Part shown: piece after piece, positions 1 through 5,422 of the stretch
Numbering within the stretch: position 1 is the stretch's first letter
Layout: each line of letters opens with the position of its first letter
Source: CALKUP01 sp964492735
Lineage (GTDB): Bacteria; Patescibacteriota; Patescibacteriia; UBA9570; XYC2-FULL-38-9
Direction: 5' to 3'
Length of the DNA: 11,871 bases
Assembly (NCBI GenBank): GCA_964492735.1
Contig: CAZBLE010000021.1
Span: 1-11,871 of the forward strand
Program-made: the position numbers and the translations under genes
Notes under the pieces: generated by a model
What the model saw: the letters and a program-made list of their open reading frames with translations, nothing else
The model's database searches: none
What the model was told of the DNA's origin: nothing

Positions 1-797
1 ATTTTCGATAGCGTGTAGATATTACATCCACCATCGAGCATCAGCGTGGCAAACGTATGCCTCAGCTTATGGATATGAAACTTAAAGCTCACTAACCCTT
101 CCATCGTATCCTGAATATGCCCGAGGCCATGCTCAGTGAGGCCAGTGTCCGTATTTGTGGAAGCAAAGAACTGTTCACAGTATCGCCCCTCCTTCTGCCT
201 AGCGCTCACGTAGCGGTTCAAAATGGTGTGTAGCGTGCTTGAAATGGGCACCATACGGTCTTTATTCCCTTTTGCCTCCCGAATGCTTAAACGGTTGTTC
301 ATGAGGTCTACATCGTTCATGGTGAGCTTGAGTGCCTCCCCTTTGCGTAAACCAGCATGCAAGAAGGTTGCGTATATTGCGTGATTACGAACACGCGTAA
401 ATTCTTCTACTCCGCTTTTGTGCAACGCTACATCAAGAATCTCTCTCGCCTGCTGTTTGGTGAGAGACTTTGGGAGCTGTTTTCCGAGCCGTGGCTTATC
501 AACTCCCACAAACGGATTTCTATCAAGAAAACCATTCTTCACAGCGTAATCAAAAAACACTTTCAGATTCTTGAGGTAGCTCACAAATGTACTCGGAAGC
601 CATTTCCGTTCTGCACGACCCCAGTAAAAAAATTCCTGCACTGTCATGTCTGTCACTTGATTCACCGACTCAATAGTTGGGTGACAGATTAAGAAAATCC
701 GAAGCGCACTTTGATAGCCTTCGATTGTTCCTGGCGAGTAACCTTTAAAAGCAATTTGGTATTCGCAGAATTGCTCGTGGAGATTTTTGATGTCCAT
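1..797 (-). CDS. Tyrosine recombinase / phage-type integrase, 3' end cut by window edge
   Basis: This is a site-specific DNA recombinase of the tyrosine (Xer/phage integrase) family; 265 codons are visible and the C-terminus lies beyond position 1. Residues about 5-90 form the SAM-like N-terminal core-binding domain (SPGTIEGYQSALRIF, then YLKNLKVFFDYAVKNGFLDRNP). The catalytic domain starts near residue 110. Visible active-site residues are R151 in HAGLRKGE, a beta-hairpin lysine near K176 (AKGNKDR), and H243/R246/H247 in HKLRHTFAT. The last His/Trp box and the nucleophilic tyrosine are outside the window, so activity cannot be judged. The start is the ATG at 795-797; no Shine-Dalgarno is visible, and a perfect hairpin directly abuts it. 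It lies 45 nt downstream of an intact tRNA-Thr, the classic place for an integrase. It could be a Xer-like housekeeping enzyme, but the neighbouring broken tRNA copy favours an integrated element extending left of the window. Confidence 0.93.
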   Translation of the reverse strand, partial: MDIKNLHEQFCEYQIAFKGYSPGTIEGYQSALRIFLICHPTIESVNQVTDMTVQEFFYWGRAERKWLPSTFVSYLKNLKVFFDYAVKNGFLDRNPFVGVDKPRLGKQLPKSLTKQQAREILDVALHKSGVEEFTRVRNHAIYATFLHAGLRKGEALKLTMNDVDLMNNRLSIREAKGNKDRMVPISSTLHTILNRYVSARQKEGRYCEQFFASTNTDTGLTEHGLGHIQDTMEGLVSFKFHIHKLRHTFATLMLDGGCNIYTLSK

Positions 798-822
798 ACT
801 TTCATATTGGTTATATGAAAGT
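798..822. repeat. Perfect 10-bp inverted repeat abutting the integrase start codon
   Basis: ACTTTCATAT (798-807) and ATATGAAAGT (813-822) are exact reverse complements around a 5-nt centre, immediately upstream of the integrase ATG. Two arms of about 10 bp around a 5-7 bp centre resemble the core site of a tyrosine recombinase. In RNA the same sequence would be a hairpin next to the start codon, or a 3' boundary for the upstream tRNA transcript. There is no U-run, so it is not a standard terminator. Confidence 0.6.
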
Positions 823-842
823 GGTGACGCAAAGTTTGGATG

Positions 843-915
843 AGCCGTTGTCGGGATTCGAACCCGAGACCTTCACCTTACCATGGTGATGCTCTACCAA
901 CTGAGCTACAACGGC
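843..915 (-). tRNA. tRNA-Thr (anticodon GGT)
   Basis: A full cloverleaf folds on the minus strand. The acceptor arm is GCCGTTG/CAACGGC, the D-arm GCTCAGTTGGTAGAGC, the anticodon stem TCACC/GGTGA with loop ATGGTAA, and the T-arm TCGGG-TTCGAAT-CCCGA. The anticodon GGT lies at 880-882 and reads ACC (Thr). CCA is not encoded; the bases after the acceptor stem are T-C-A. No clear promoter is seen just upstream of it. The nearest good one (1089-1117) sits ahead of the broken tRNA copy, so this tRNA is probably transcribed through that remnant. The integrase follows on the same strand. Confidence 0.95.
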
Positions 916-933
916 ATGTTGTTTCCTCGACCC

Positions 934-948
934 CTTCCACAATGGAAG
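934..948. repeat. Small perfect hairpin CTTCCA-CAA-TGGAAG
   Basis: A 6-bp stem with a 3-nt loop lies between the tRNA and the structured segment. Its right arm overlaps the left arm of the larger 944-1026 inverted repeat, so the two folds are mutually exclusive. Confidence 0.45.
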
Positions 949-1026
949 TGGTCATACCTCACTGCCTAAGTGCTACTTCGCCCAATGTTTACGGGCTTTT
1001 TTGCGATTTTAGCCCCGACCACTTCC
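944..1026. repeat. 83-bp segment bounded by a perfect 10-bp inverted repeat
   Basis: GGAAGTGGTC (944-953) pairs exactly with GACCACTTCC (1017-1026). Inside are two smaller hairpins: CACT/AGTG at 960-972, and GCCC/GGGC at 980-996 followed by six T on the plus strand. Folded, the segment gives a long outer stem with two inner arms. Its right end coincides with the point where the neighbouring tRNA copy loses similarity to the intact tRNA. It could be the terminus of an inserted element, a small palindromic element, or part of an attachment site. No transposase or known family is recognised. Confidence 0.5.
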
Positions 1027-1064
1027 TTACCATGGTGACGCTCTACCGACTGAGCTAAAACGGC
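1025..1064 (-). pseudogene. tRNA-Thr remnant (5' half only)
   Basis: Forty nt match the 5' half of the intact tRNA-Thr (876-915) at 37 of 40 positions, from the first acceptor base through the D-arm and the whole anticodon loop, and then stop. The three differences are acceptor base 7 (G to T), a D-loop base and base 26. The T at position 7 would no longer pair with the intact gene's 3' half, so the remnant derives from a slightly different tRNA-Thr. No T-arm or 3' acceptor strand follows, so it cannot form a tRNA. A break just after the anticodon loop is typical of tyrosine-recombinase integration into tRNA genes. Confidence 0.8.
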
Positions 1065-1088
1065 GTATATTTCAAATATAGCTTCGGA

Positions 1089-1117
1089 AGTGTAGCGAAT
1101 AATCACGAATAACTCAA
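1089..1117 (-). promoter_or_regulatory. Candidate promoter for the tRNA-Thr/integrase transcript
   Basis: On the minus strand, TTGAGT (1112-1117) and TACACT (1089-1094) are separated by 17 bp, each matching the sigma-70 consensus at 4 of 6 positions. Transcription would start near 1082, just ahead of the tRNA remnant, and then cross the inverted repeat and the intact tRNA. Confidence 0.5.
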
Positions 1118-1134
1118 GTGTCCATTCAAGTAAT

Positions 1135-1956
1135 TTATTGCCCTGGCTTCACTAACAATTCTTTTTCAATTTCTTTAATCGACGCTTGCAACTCTTCAAT
1201 CTTCTGATTTTCTGGGTTCACATCTTTCATTGCTTTCAGCATGTCGCGCGCAACTGGCAAATCTTTCATATCAATCGCCAGGCGCAGTAAGGCATCAATA
1301 TTTTTTGGATTCGTTGGTGCAAGCTCCACTGCTTCAGTCAAATACCGTTTTGCTCGCTCAAGCTCCCCACGGGTTTGATAAATCGTCGACAAATCAAATG
1401 AAATTCGATCATCTTCTGGCGACAACTGTTTCGCAAATTCTAATGTTTCAATCGCATGATCAAATTCACGACGCTGCATATAAATCTCTCCAAGATATTC
1501 ATATGCCTGCACTTCGCGATCGTTAATGCGAATAATATCTAAAAATAATTGTTCCGCATCTGTGTATTTTTCTTCTTTAAATAACGCGGCTCCAGCTTCG
1601 AGCATTTGCGCAATTTTGACGCGGGTTTTTTCTTTGTCTTTCTGATTTTGTGGCATCAATTCATCAAGATGGTATTTGCGCTCAAGTGCAACAATAGATT
1701 CATAGAGTCGTTTTGACTGCTCTTGAATCGCTTTTGTTGCCGGCGCGAGCAACTGACGAACAACCTCAAACACAGAGGAAGCTCGTCGTTGCAATCGCCC
1801 TTCAATGAGCTGGTATTTTTTGGAACGTAATTTCGCCTTTGGCATTGCCGCTAAATCAAGTAGCAGTAACTGCTTCCATTTGCGTGATAGCAAAAAGAGC
1901 AACGCGAGCGCAGCCGCGACAATGAATCCAAGAATAATCCAGTCAATGAGTTGCAT
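1135..1956 (-). CDS. Membrane-anchored tetratricopeptide-repeat (TPR) protein
   Basis: The 273-residue protein has one N-terminal transmembrane segment (about residues 4-24, WIILGFIVAAALALLFLLS) followed by a basic stretch and a charged, probably helical linker (about 40-100). Residues about 108-250 form several TPR-like units, for example ALFKEEKYTDAEQLFLDIIRI, YLGEIYMQRREFDHAIETLE and IYQTRGELERAKRYLTEAVE. The end (about 250-270) looks coiled-coil. With no cleavable signal peptide, the TPR part is most likely a cytoplasmic scaffold tethered to the membrane; no enzymatic motif is seen. It starts only 14 nt after the tsf stop, so it is probably the last gene of the rpsB-tsf operon. Its partner and function are not known from sequence. 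Confidence 0.88.
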   Translation of the reverse strand: MQLIDWIILGFIVAAALALLFLLSRKWKQLLLLDLAAMPKAKLRSKKYQLIEGRLQRRASSVFEVVRQLLAPATKAIQEQSKRLYESIVALERKYHLDELMPQNQKDKEKTRVKIAQMLEAGAALFKEEKYTDAEQLFLDIIRINDREVQAYEYLGEIYMQRREFDHAIETLEFAKQLSPEDDRISFDLSTIYQTRGELERAKRYLTEAVELAPTNPKNIDALLRLAIDMKDLPVARDMLKAMKDVNPENQKIEELQASIKEIEKELLVKPGQ

Positions 1957-1970
1957 AGGTCTTTAGTATA

Positions 1971-2573
1971 TCACTCGTTACCGCCTTTGGCAGCATCGTC
2001 GAGCGCAAAACGCACAAAGCGACGCACTTGAATGTTTTCATTCATTTTTCCAACCGCTGCTTCCACTAATTGACGAATAGTCATTGAATCATCACGGAAA
2101 AATGGTTGTTCAAGGAGTGAAATTTCTTTCGCATATTTCGCAACTTTTCCTTCGATGATTTTTACTTTCACATCTTCTGGTTTATCACCTTCGATTTGTG
2201 CAAGCGCGATCTCGCGTTCTTTTTCAAGAACTTCTGCTGGAATATCATCCATTGAAACATACAATGGATTCATTGACGCAATTTGCATCGCAATGTCTTT
2301 TGCAAGACCTTGGAAATCGTCAGTGCGCGCTACAAAGTCAGTTTCACAGTTGAGTTCAACAAGTACACCAATGCGACCCATGTGAGTGTAACTCATCACA
2401 ACACCTTCCCCTGCTTCACGATCCGCTTTTTTTTGTGCCACAGCAGCTCCTCGTTTGCGGAGAATTTCGTGGGCTTTTTCAACATCACCACCCGCTTCAT
2501 CAAGTGCGTTTTTCACGTCCATGATTCCAGCGCCAGTTTGATTACGTAATTTTTGGATTGTTTCCATTGACAT
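1971..2573 (-). CDS. tsf: Elongation factor Ts
   Basis: EF-Ts is the nucleotide exchange factor for EF-Tu in translation elongation. The N-terminal UBA-like domain is clear (IQKLRNQTGAGIMDVKNALDEAGGDVEKA, residues about 5-35), followed by the signature NCETDFVART near residues 75-85 that contacts EF-Tu. At 200 residues it is of the short type, like Thermus or plastid forms, rather than the roughly 280-residue enterobacterial type. Two in-frame ATGs lie close together (codons 1 and 3) with no Shine-Dalgarno, so the start could be two residues later. The 26-nt gap to rpsB and shared strand indicate the usual rpsB-tsf operon. The stop is TGA at what looks like the natural C-terminus, which supports standard use of UGA as stop. 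Confidence 0.97.
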   Translation of the reverse strand: MSMETIQKLRNQTGAGIMDVKNALDEAGGDVEKAHEILRKRGAAVAQKKADREAGEGVVMSYTHMGRIGVLVELNCETDFVARTDDFQGLAKDIAMQIASMNPLYVSMDDIPAEVLEKEREIALAQIEGDKPEDVKVKIIEGKVAKYAKEISLLEQPFFRDDSMTIRQLVEAAVGKMNENIQVRRFVRFALDDAAKGGNE

Positions 2574-2599
2574 ATGATCTGTGTTTTTAATGGATTTTT

Positions 2600-3352
2600 T
2601 TAGGCAGCTGTTTGTGTTACTGCAGCAGCTTTTACTGCGGCAGCAGCGTCTGCAGCGGCTTTTTTGTCCGCATCTTTTCGGCCAGTTTCAATCGCCTCTG
2701 ACATGACTGTCAAAATCAATTCGATTGATTTTACCGCATCGTCATTTGATGGGATTGGGAATGTAATATCGCGTGGGTTTACATTTGTATCACACATTGC
2801 AAATACTGGAATTTTCAATTGCAACGCTTCAGTGAGTGCAGTTTTTTCTTCTTTCAGATCGACAATGAATACAGCATCTGGGAGTTTTGTTAAGTTTTGA
2901 AGACCTTCAACAGAAGTACTCAAACGTTCGATTTCGCGGTCAAATTCGAGCTGTTCTTTTTTTGTATACTTCTTCAAATCACCATTATCACGTTTGATTT
3001 TGAGATCAACGAGTTTTTTCGGTACTTCGACAACGTTTTTAAAGTTTGTCAAAAGACCACCAAGCCAACGATGATGCATGTATGGCATTCCGCACGCTTC
3101 AGCAAATTTTTTCACGAGCGCTCCGGCTTGTGACTTTGTTCCAATGAACAAGATTGTTTTGCCTTGCGCTGCAAGTGATTGCGCGGCTTTTGCTGCTTCT
3201 TCTAATTGTTTCTGTGTTGCTTCTAAATCAATAACACTCACGCCATTGCGAGTTGCGTAAATTGATGATGTCATTCCTGGATGACGTTTACTTTTTTGGT
3301 GGCCAAAATGGACACCAGCTCGGAGTAAATCCGAAAGACTTGGCATTTTCAT
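2600..3352 (-). CDS. rpsB: 30S ribosomal protein S2
   Basis: This is ribosomal protein S2 of the small-subunit head/body junction. Family signatures are visible at the start (LLRAGVHFGHQKSKRHPGM, residues about 9-27) and in the middle (YMHHRWLGGLLTNFKNV, near 90-106; PDAVFIVDLKEEKTALTEA, near 158-176). Length (250 residues) is normal. The last roughly 20 residues are an alanine-rich, low-complexity tail. The ATG is preceded by AAGGA at a 9-nt spacing, a better ribosome site than most in this window. It heads the operon with tsf and the TPR gene, and sits behind a leader of about 127 nt that contains several short hairpins. Confidence 0.98.
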   Translation of the reverse strand: MKMPSLSDLLRAGVHFGHQKSKRHPGMTSSIYATRNGVSVIDLEATQKQLEEAAKAAQSLAAQGKTILFIGTKSQAGALVKKFAEACGMPYMHHRWLGGLLTNFKNVVEVPKKLVDLKIKRDNGDLKKYTKKEQLEFDREIERLSTSVEGLQNLTKLPDAVFIVDLKEEKTALTEALQLKIPVFAMCDTNVNPRDITFPIPSNDDAVKSIELILTVMSEAIETGRKDADKKAAADAAAAVKAAAVTQTAA

Positions 3353-3479
3353 AAGGTTTGTTCCTTTTTATCCCAACAGTCTGCATAGAGGGCCGCCCTT
3401 ATACAGGGATGGCAGGTCTCAAGCGCTTGGTGACTGCTGTACGAGTTATTAAATATGCGATTTTTTTAAACGAATCGCG
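3353..3479 (-). promoter_or_regulatory. rpsB 5' leader with short hairpins
   Basis: If transcription starts near 3479, rpsB has an untranslated leader of about 127 nt. It holds GCGATT/AATCGC (3457-3462/3473-3478) at its 5' end. Nearer the gene, a segment closed by CTGC/GCAG (3381-3384/3412-3415) contains an inner AGGG/CCCT stem. S2 leaders are autoregulated in some bacteria, but no known S2-binding motif was recognised here, so a regulatory role is inference. Confidence 0.35.
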
Positions 3480-3485
3480 AACCTG

Positions 3486-3514
3486 ACTATACAATATCTT
3501 GCGCTTTTTGGCAA
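3486..3514 (-). promoter_or_regulatory. Promoter of the rpsB-tsf operon
   Basis: On the minus strand TTGCCA (3509-3514) and TATAGT (3486-3491) are separated by exactly 17 bp, matching the sigma-70 consensus at 4/6 and 5/6 positions. Start of transcription is expected near 3479. A weaker plus-strand promoter, TTTAAA (3465-3470) and TATACA (3488-3493) with a 17-bp spacer, overlaps it and could serve the small ORF at 3549. Confidence 0.7.
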
Positions 3515-3548
3515 GAATCGGTACCCTGTGGGTAGGAGGATAAGAATC

Positions 3549-3794
3549 ATGGCCATGCTCGAGAGAGAATTGGACAACGCGAAGGCAGCCGCGGCCGTTG
3601 AGAAGGCGCAATGTGAGGCTGAAGGGACGAAAGTCCCGGGAAGTCTCACCGAGCGCGGCGAAGCTGTTACGGTATCCCGGAACGTTCCGGGACTCGTCTG
3701 CTTCACCGGCCATCAGGCCGGAACCCTCGTCGCCAGCGACGACACGGATGATGACAACGGACCAGATGGCTGTGACGTTGGCGGCGGTCACTGA
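3549..3794 (+). CDS. Small GC-rich hypothetical ORF (81 aa), possibly overlying a structured RNA
   Basis: I do not recognise this protein. The ATG at 3549 follows GGAGG (3535-3539) at a 9-nt spacing, the best Shine-Dalgarno in the window; an alternative ATG lies two codons later. The product begins with a short charged helix rich in Ala and Glu (LERELDNAKAAAAVEKAQ), and its C-terminal third is acidic and glycine-rich (DDTDDDNGPDGCDVGGGH), with three cysteines overall and no membrane segment. Third codon positions are strongly G/C, unlike neighbouring genes, and the block 3541-3840 is about 61% G+C against 37-38% on either side, suggesting foreign origin. The same DNA contains many perfect hairpins and the stop codon lies in the loop of the longest one, so it may instead be a structured RNA whose reading frame is incidental. 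Confidence 0.45.
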   Translation: MAMLERELDNAKAAAAVEKAQCEAEGTKVPGSLTERGEAVTVSRNVPGLVCFTGHQAGTLVASDDTDDDNGPDGCDVGGGH

Positions 3795-3809
3795 GTGACT
3801 GTCGCCAAC
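3613..3809. repeat. Run of five perfect or near-perfect hairpins in the GC-rich block
   Basis: The successive inverted repeats are as follows. First, GTGAGGCT/AGTCTCAC (3613-3620/3642-3649, one G-U pair) encloses GGGAC-GAAA-GTCCC (3624-3637). Second is an 18-bp perfect palindrome TCCCGGAACGTTCCGGGA (3675-3692). Third is CCGGCC-ATCA-GGCCGG (3706-3721). Fourth is TCGTCG-CCAG-CGACGA (3727-3742). Fifth is a 15-bp stem, 3777-3791 with 3795-3809, with two G-U pairs and a TGA loop. No tmRNA, RNase P, SRP or 6S signature was seen. Confidence 0.6.
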
Positions 3810-3811
3810 CA

Positions 3812-3845
3812 GGGCCTGAGGCATGCAACCCATGTTCTCAGGCCC
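3812..3845. repeat. 9-bp perfect inverted repeat at the right edge of the GC-rich block
   Basis: GGGCCTGAG (3812-3820) pairs exactly with CTCAGGCCC (3837-3845), and CATG/CATG within the loop can extend the fold. It lies 17 nt after the stop of the small ORF, where a terminator would be expected, but no T-run follows on either strand, so it is not a canonical intrinsic terminator. Confidence 0.55.
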
Positions 3846-3862
3846 ACTCGCAATTCCCTGAT

Positions 3863-3891
3863 TTGACACAAAAATCATTCTATAGTATAGT
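3863..3891 (+). promoter_or_regulatory. Promoter of rpmE
   Basis: A perfect -35 box TTGACA (3863-3868) and TATAGT (3886-3891) are separated by 17 bp; a second TATAGT overlaps 5 bp upstream. Transcription should start near 3898, giving a leader of roughly 27 nt before the rpmE ATG. This is the strongest promoter match in the window. Confidence 0.82.
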
Positions 3892-3924
3892 CATTTTCGA
3901 TATTCAAATGAAATGTAGAGACTT

Positions 3925-4257
3925 ATGAAAGCCGATATTCACCCAACAATGCACCGTGTTACACTCGCCTGCGCGTGTGGAAACAAATTCGAAACACTCT
4001 CAACAAAAGAGACTGTTGCAACTGAAATTTGCTCAAACTGTCATCCGTTTTTTACTGGTGAGCAACGTTTCTTGGATTCTGCACAACGTCTTGAAAAATT
4101 CAAAGACAAAGAAGCGAAAAAAGTGGCAATTGCTCAAGTTGGTCCGAAGCGTTCAAAGAAAGAAAAAGAAGCAGAACGAAAAGCAAAACGCAGTACTGGT
4201 GGTGAAACCAAGCAATCTGCAAAAGACGCTCTTAAAGCAGCACTCGCTGACTTATAA
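3925..4257 (+). CDS. rpmE: 50S ribosomal protein L31 with C-terminal basic extension
   Basis: This is ribosomal protein L31, which bridges the large and small subunits. It is the zinc-ribbon (C+) form: C16-x-C18 (CACGNKF) and C36-x-x-C39 (CSNCHPFFTG) are all present, and the family signature HPFFTGEQR follows. The classic L31 domain ends near residue 70. The remaining roughly 40 residues are a lysine-rich tail (KRSKKEKEAERKAKRS) not present in the 70-residue enterobacterial protein and probably rRNA-binding or disordered. Only a weak Shine-Dalgarno is visible. It has its own strong promoter and terminator, so it can be expressed separately from prfA-prmC downstream; the order rpmE-prfA-prmC recurs in bacteria. 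Confidence 0.96.
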   Translation: MKADIHPTMHRVTLACACGNKFETLSTKETVATEICSNCHPFFTGEQRFLDSAQRLEKFKDKEAKKVAIAQVGPKRSKKEKEAERKAKRSTGGETKQSAKDALKAALADL

Positions 4258-4270
4258 ACACGCGATTTTG

Positions 4271-4296
4271 AAACGGGGCTCTGTGTCCCGTTTTTT
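4271..4296 (+). terminator. Intrinsic terminator after rpmE
   Basis: AAACGGG (4271-4277) pairs with CCCGTTT (4287-4293) around a 9-nt loop, and the T-run extends to 4296. It begins 13 nt after the rpmE stop and ends 20 nt before the prfA ATG. Confidence 0.85.
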
Positions 4297-4304
4297 AATT
4301 GTGT

Positions 4305-4310
4305 TATTAT
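4305..4310 (+). promoter_or_regulatory. Possible -10 box for a leaderless prfA message
   Basis: TATTAT sits 7 bp before the A of the prfA ATG, the distance expected for a transcript beginning at the start codon itself. No good -35 box is visible 17 bp upstream, and no Shine-Dalgarno lies between the rpmE terminator and the ATG. The alternative is readthrough from rpmE. Confidence 0.35.
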
Positions 4311-4316
4311 TTGACC

Positions 4317-5402
4317 ATGATCCCATCCTCCATTACACAACCTATCCTTGATCGCTTTGCAGACCTGCAAATGCAGCTGCAATCTGGCGAACTTGCGCAA
4401 GATCGCAAACTCTTTGAACGGGTCTCTATTGAATATAATGAATTGCAAGACACGGTCGAAATTATCCACCGAATGGAGTCTGTGCAAAAAGCCCTCACAG
4501 AAGCCCAAGCGACAATCGATGATAACTCTGACCCAGAACTCACAGATATGGCGAAGGAAGAGCTTAAGGCCTTGCAAGCTCAAGACATTGAATTAGATGC
4601 ACTGATTCAAAAACGCCTTTTACCCAAAGATCCAAATGACCAAAAAAATATCATTATGGAAATCCGCGCAGGGGCTGGCGGAGATGAATCTGCATTGTTT
4701 GCTGCTGAATTATTTCGGGCATACATTAAATATGCGGAAAGCAAAAACTGGCATGTTGAAATTCTCTCTGCGAGTCAAAATGGAATCGATGGCTACAAAG
4801 AAGTGATTGCAAAAATTGAAGGTGTTGGTGCCTACTCTGATTTTAAATATGAATCCGGCGTGCACCGTGTCCAACGTGTTCCAGAAACAGAAAAACAAGG
4901 TCGCGTGCATACCTCAACGATCACTGTTGCTATTCTTCCGGAAGCTGAAGAAACTGATCTAGAGATTCATCCAAATGATTTACGCATTGATGTATTCCGC
5001 TCTGGTGGCAATGGTGGGCAAAGTGTCAACACGACTGATTCAGCCGTGCGTATTACCCATATCCCTAGTGGCATGGTTGTGGTCTGCCAAGATGAAAAAT
5101 CACAACATAAAAATAAAGCCAAGGCCATGACTGTCTTACGCTCTCGCCTCTTGCAGCACATGGAAGATGAAGAAGCGCAAAAACGCGGAGATGCTCGCCG
5201 CTCACAAGTTGGTACTGGTGACCGCTCAGAAAAAATCCGCACCTATAACTTTCCACAAGATCGCATTACAGACCATCGCATAAAACAAAGTTGGAACAAC
5301 ATCCCTAACCGCATGGAAGGTGATATCACTGATGTGATCAACGCATTAAAAGAAGCTGATCAAATCGCGCGCCTCGAAGCCTTACAAAAAACCAACAGCT
5401 AA
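4317..5402 (+). CDS. prfA: Peptide chain release factor 1 (RF1)
   Basis: RF1 reads UAA and UAG in the ribosomal A site and triggers peptide release. The protein is 361 residues from the ATG at 4317, essentially the E. coli length. The GGQ hydrolysis motif is at G233-G234-Q235, and the tripeptide anticodon PET at about 189-191 (RVPETEKQGRVHTS) identifies RF1 rather than RF2, which would have SPF. The residue after GGQ is serine (GGQSVNTTDS) where histidine is usual. The N-terminal coiled-coil domain covers about residues 1-110. A TTG-initiated version six codons longer overlaps the T-rich region behind the terminator and is unlikely. prmC, whose product methylates Q235, starts 20 nt downstream. 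Confidence 0.97.
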   Translation: MIPSSITQPILDRFADLQMQLQSGELAQDRKLFERVSIEYNELQDTVEIIHRMESVQKALTEAQATIDDNSDPELTDMAKEELKALQAQDIELDALIQKRLLPKDPNDQKNIIMEIRAGAGGDESALFAAELFRAYIKYAESKNWHVEILSASQNGIDGYKEVIAKIEGVGAYSDFKYESGVHRVQRVPETEKQGRVHTSTITVAILPEAEETDLEIHPNDLRIDVFRSGGNGGQSVNTTDSAVRITHIPSGMVVVCQDEKSQHKNKAKAMTVLRSRLLQHMEDEEAQKRGDARRSQVGTGDRSEKIRTYNFPQDRITDHRIKQSWNNIPNRMEGDITDVINALKEADQIARLEALQKTNS

Positions 5403-5422
5403 CGACAGCGCACTCCTCACAT

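Noticed and set aside
916..1025. Group I or other intron separating tRNA halves
   Set aside because: The full tRNA at 843-915 is continuous, the remnant has no 3' half of its own, and 110 nt is too short and lacks group I core motifs.
944..1026. Integron attC site
   Set aside because: The inverted repeat lacks the GTTRRRY/RYYYAAC core boxes, and no gene-cassette array is present.
840..1058. Plus-strand ORF of 72 aa containing SRCRDSNPRPSPYHGDALPTELQRH
   Set aside because: This is the familiar false translation of the complement of a tRNA gene; it spans the tRNA-Thr, the inverted repeat and the tRNA remnant.
3598..3798. Plus-strand 66-aa ORF in the next frame of the GC-rich block
   Set aside because: It has no ribosome site and an arginine/serine-rich composition typical of an off-frame GC-rich reading; the 3549 frame has the clear Shine-Dalgarno.
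3549..3845. tmRNA, RNase P RNA, SRP RNA or 6S RNA
   Set aside because: No tRNA-like ends or tag frame, no RNase P conserved core, no SRP GGAAG-type domain, and no single long 6S-like rod were found.
3399..3878. Minus-strand ORF of 159 aa across the GC-rich block
   Set aside because: It overlaps the rpsB promoter and leader and the rpmE promoter, lacks a ribosome binding site, and is explained as the shadow of the GC-rich block.
4299..4316. TTG start six codons upstream for prfA
   Set aside because: It sits directly behind the rpmE terminator T-run, and the added residues are not family-like; the ATG at 4317 places GGQ at 233-235, as in E. coli RF1.
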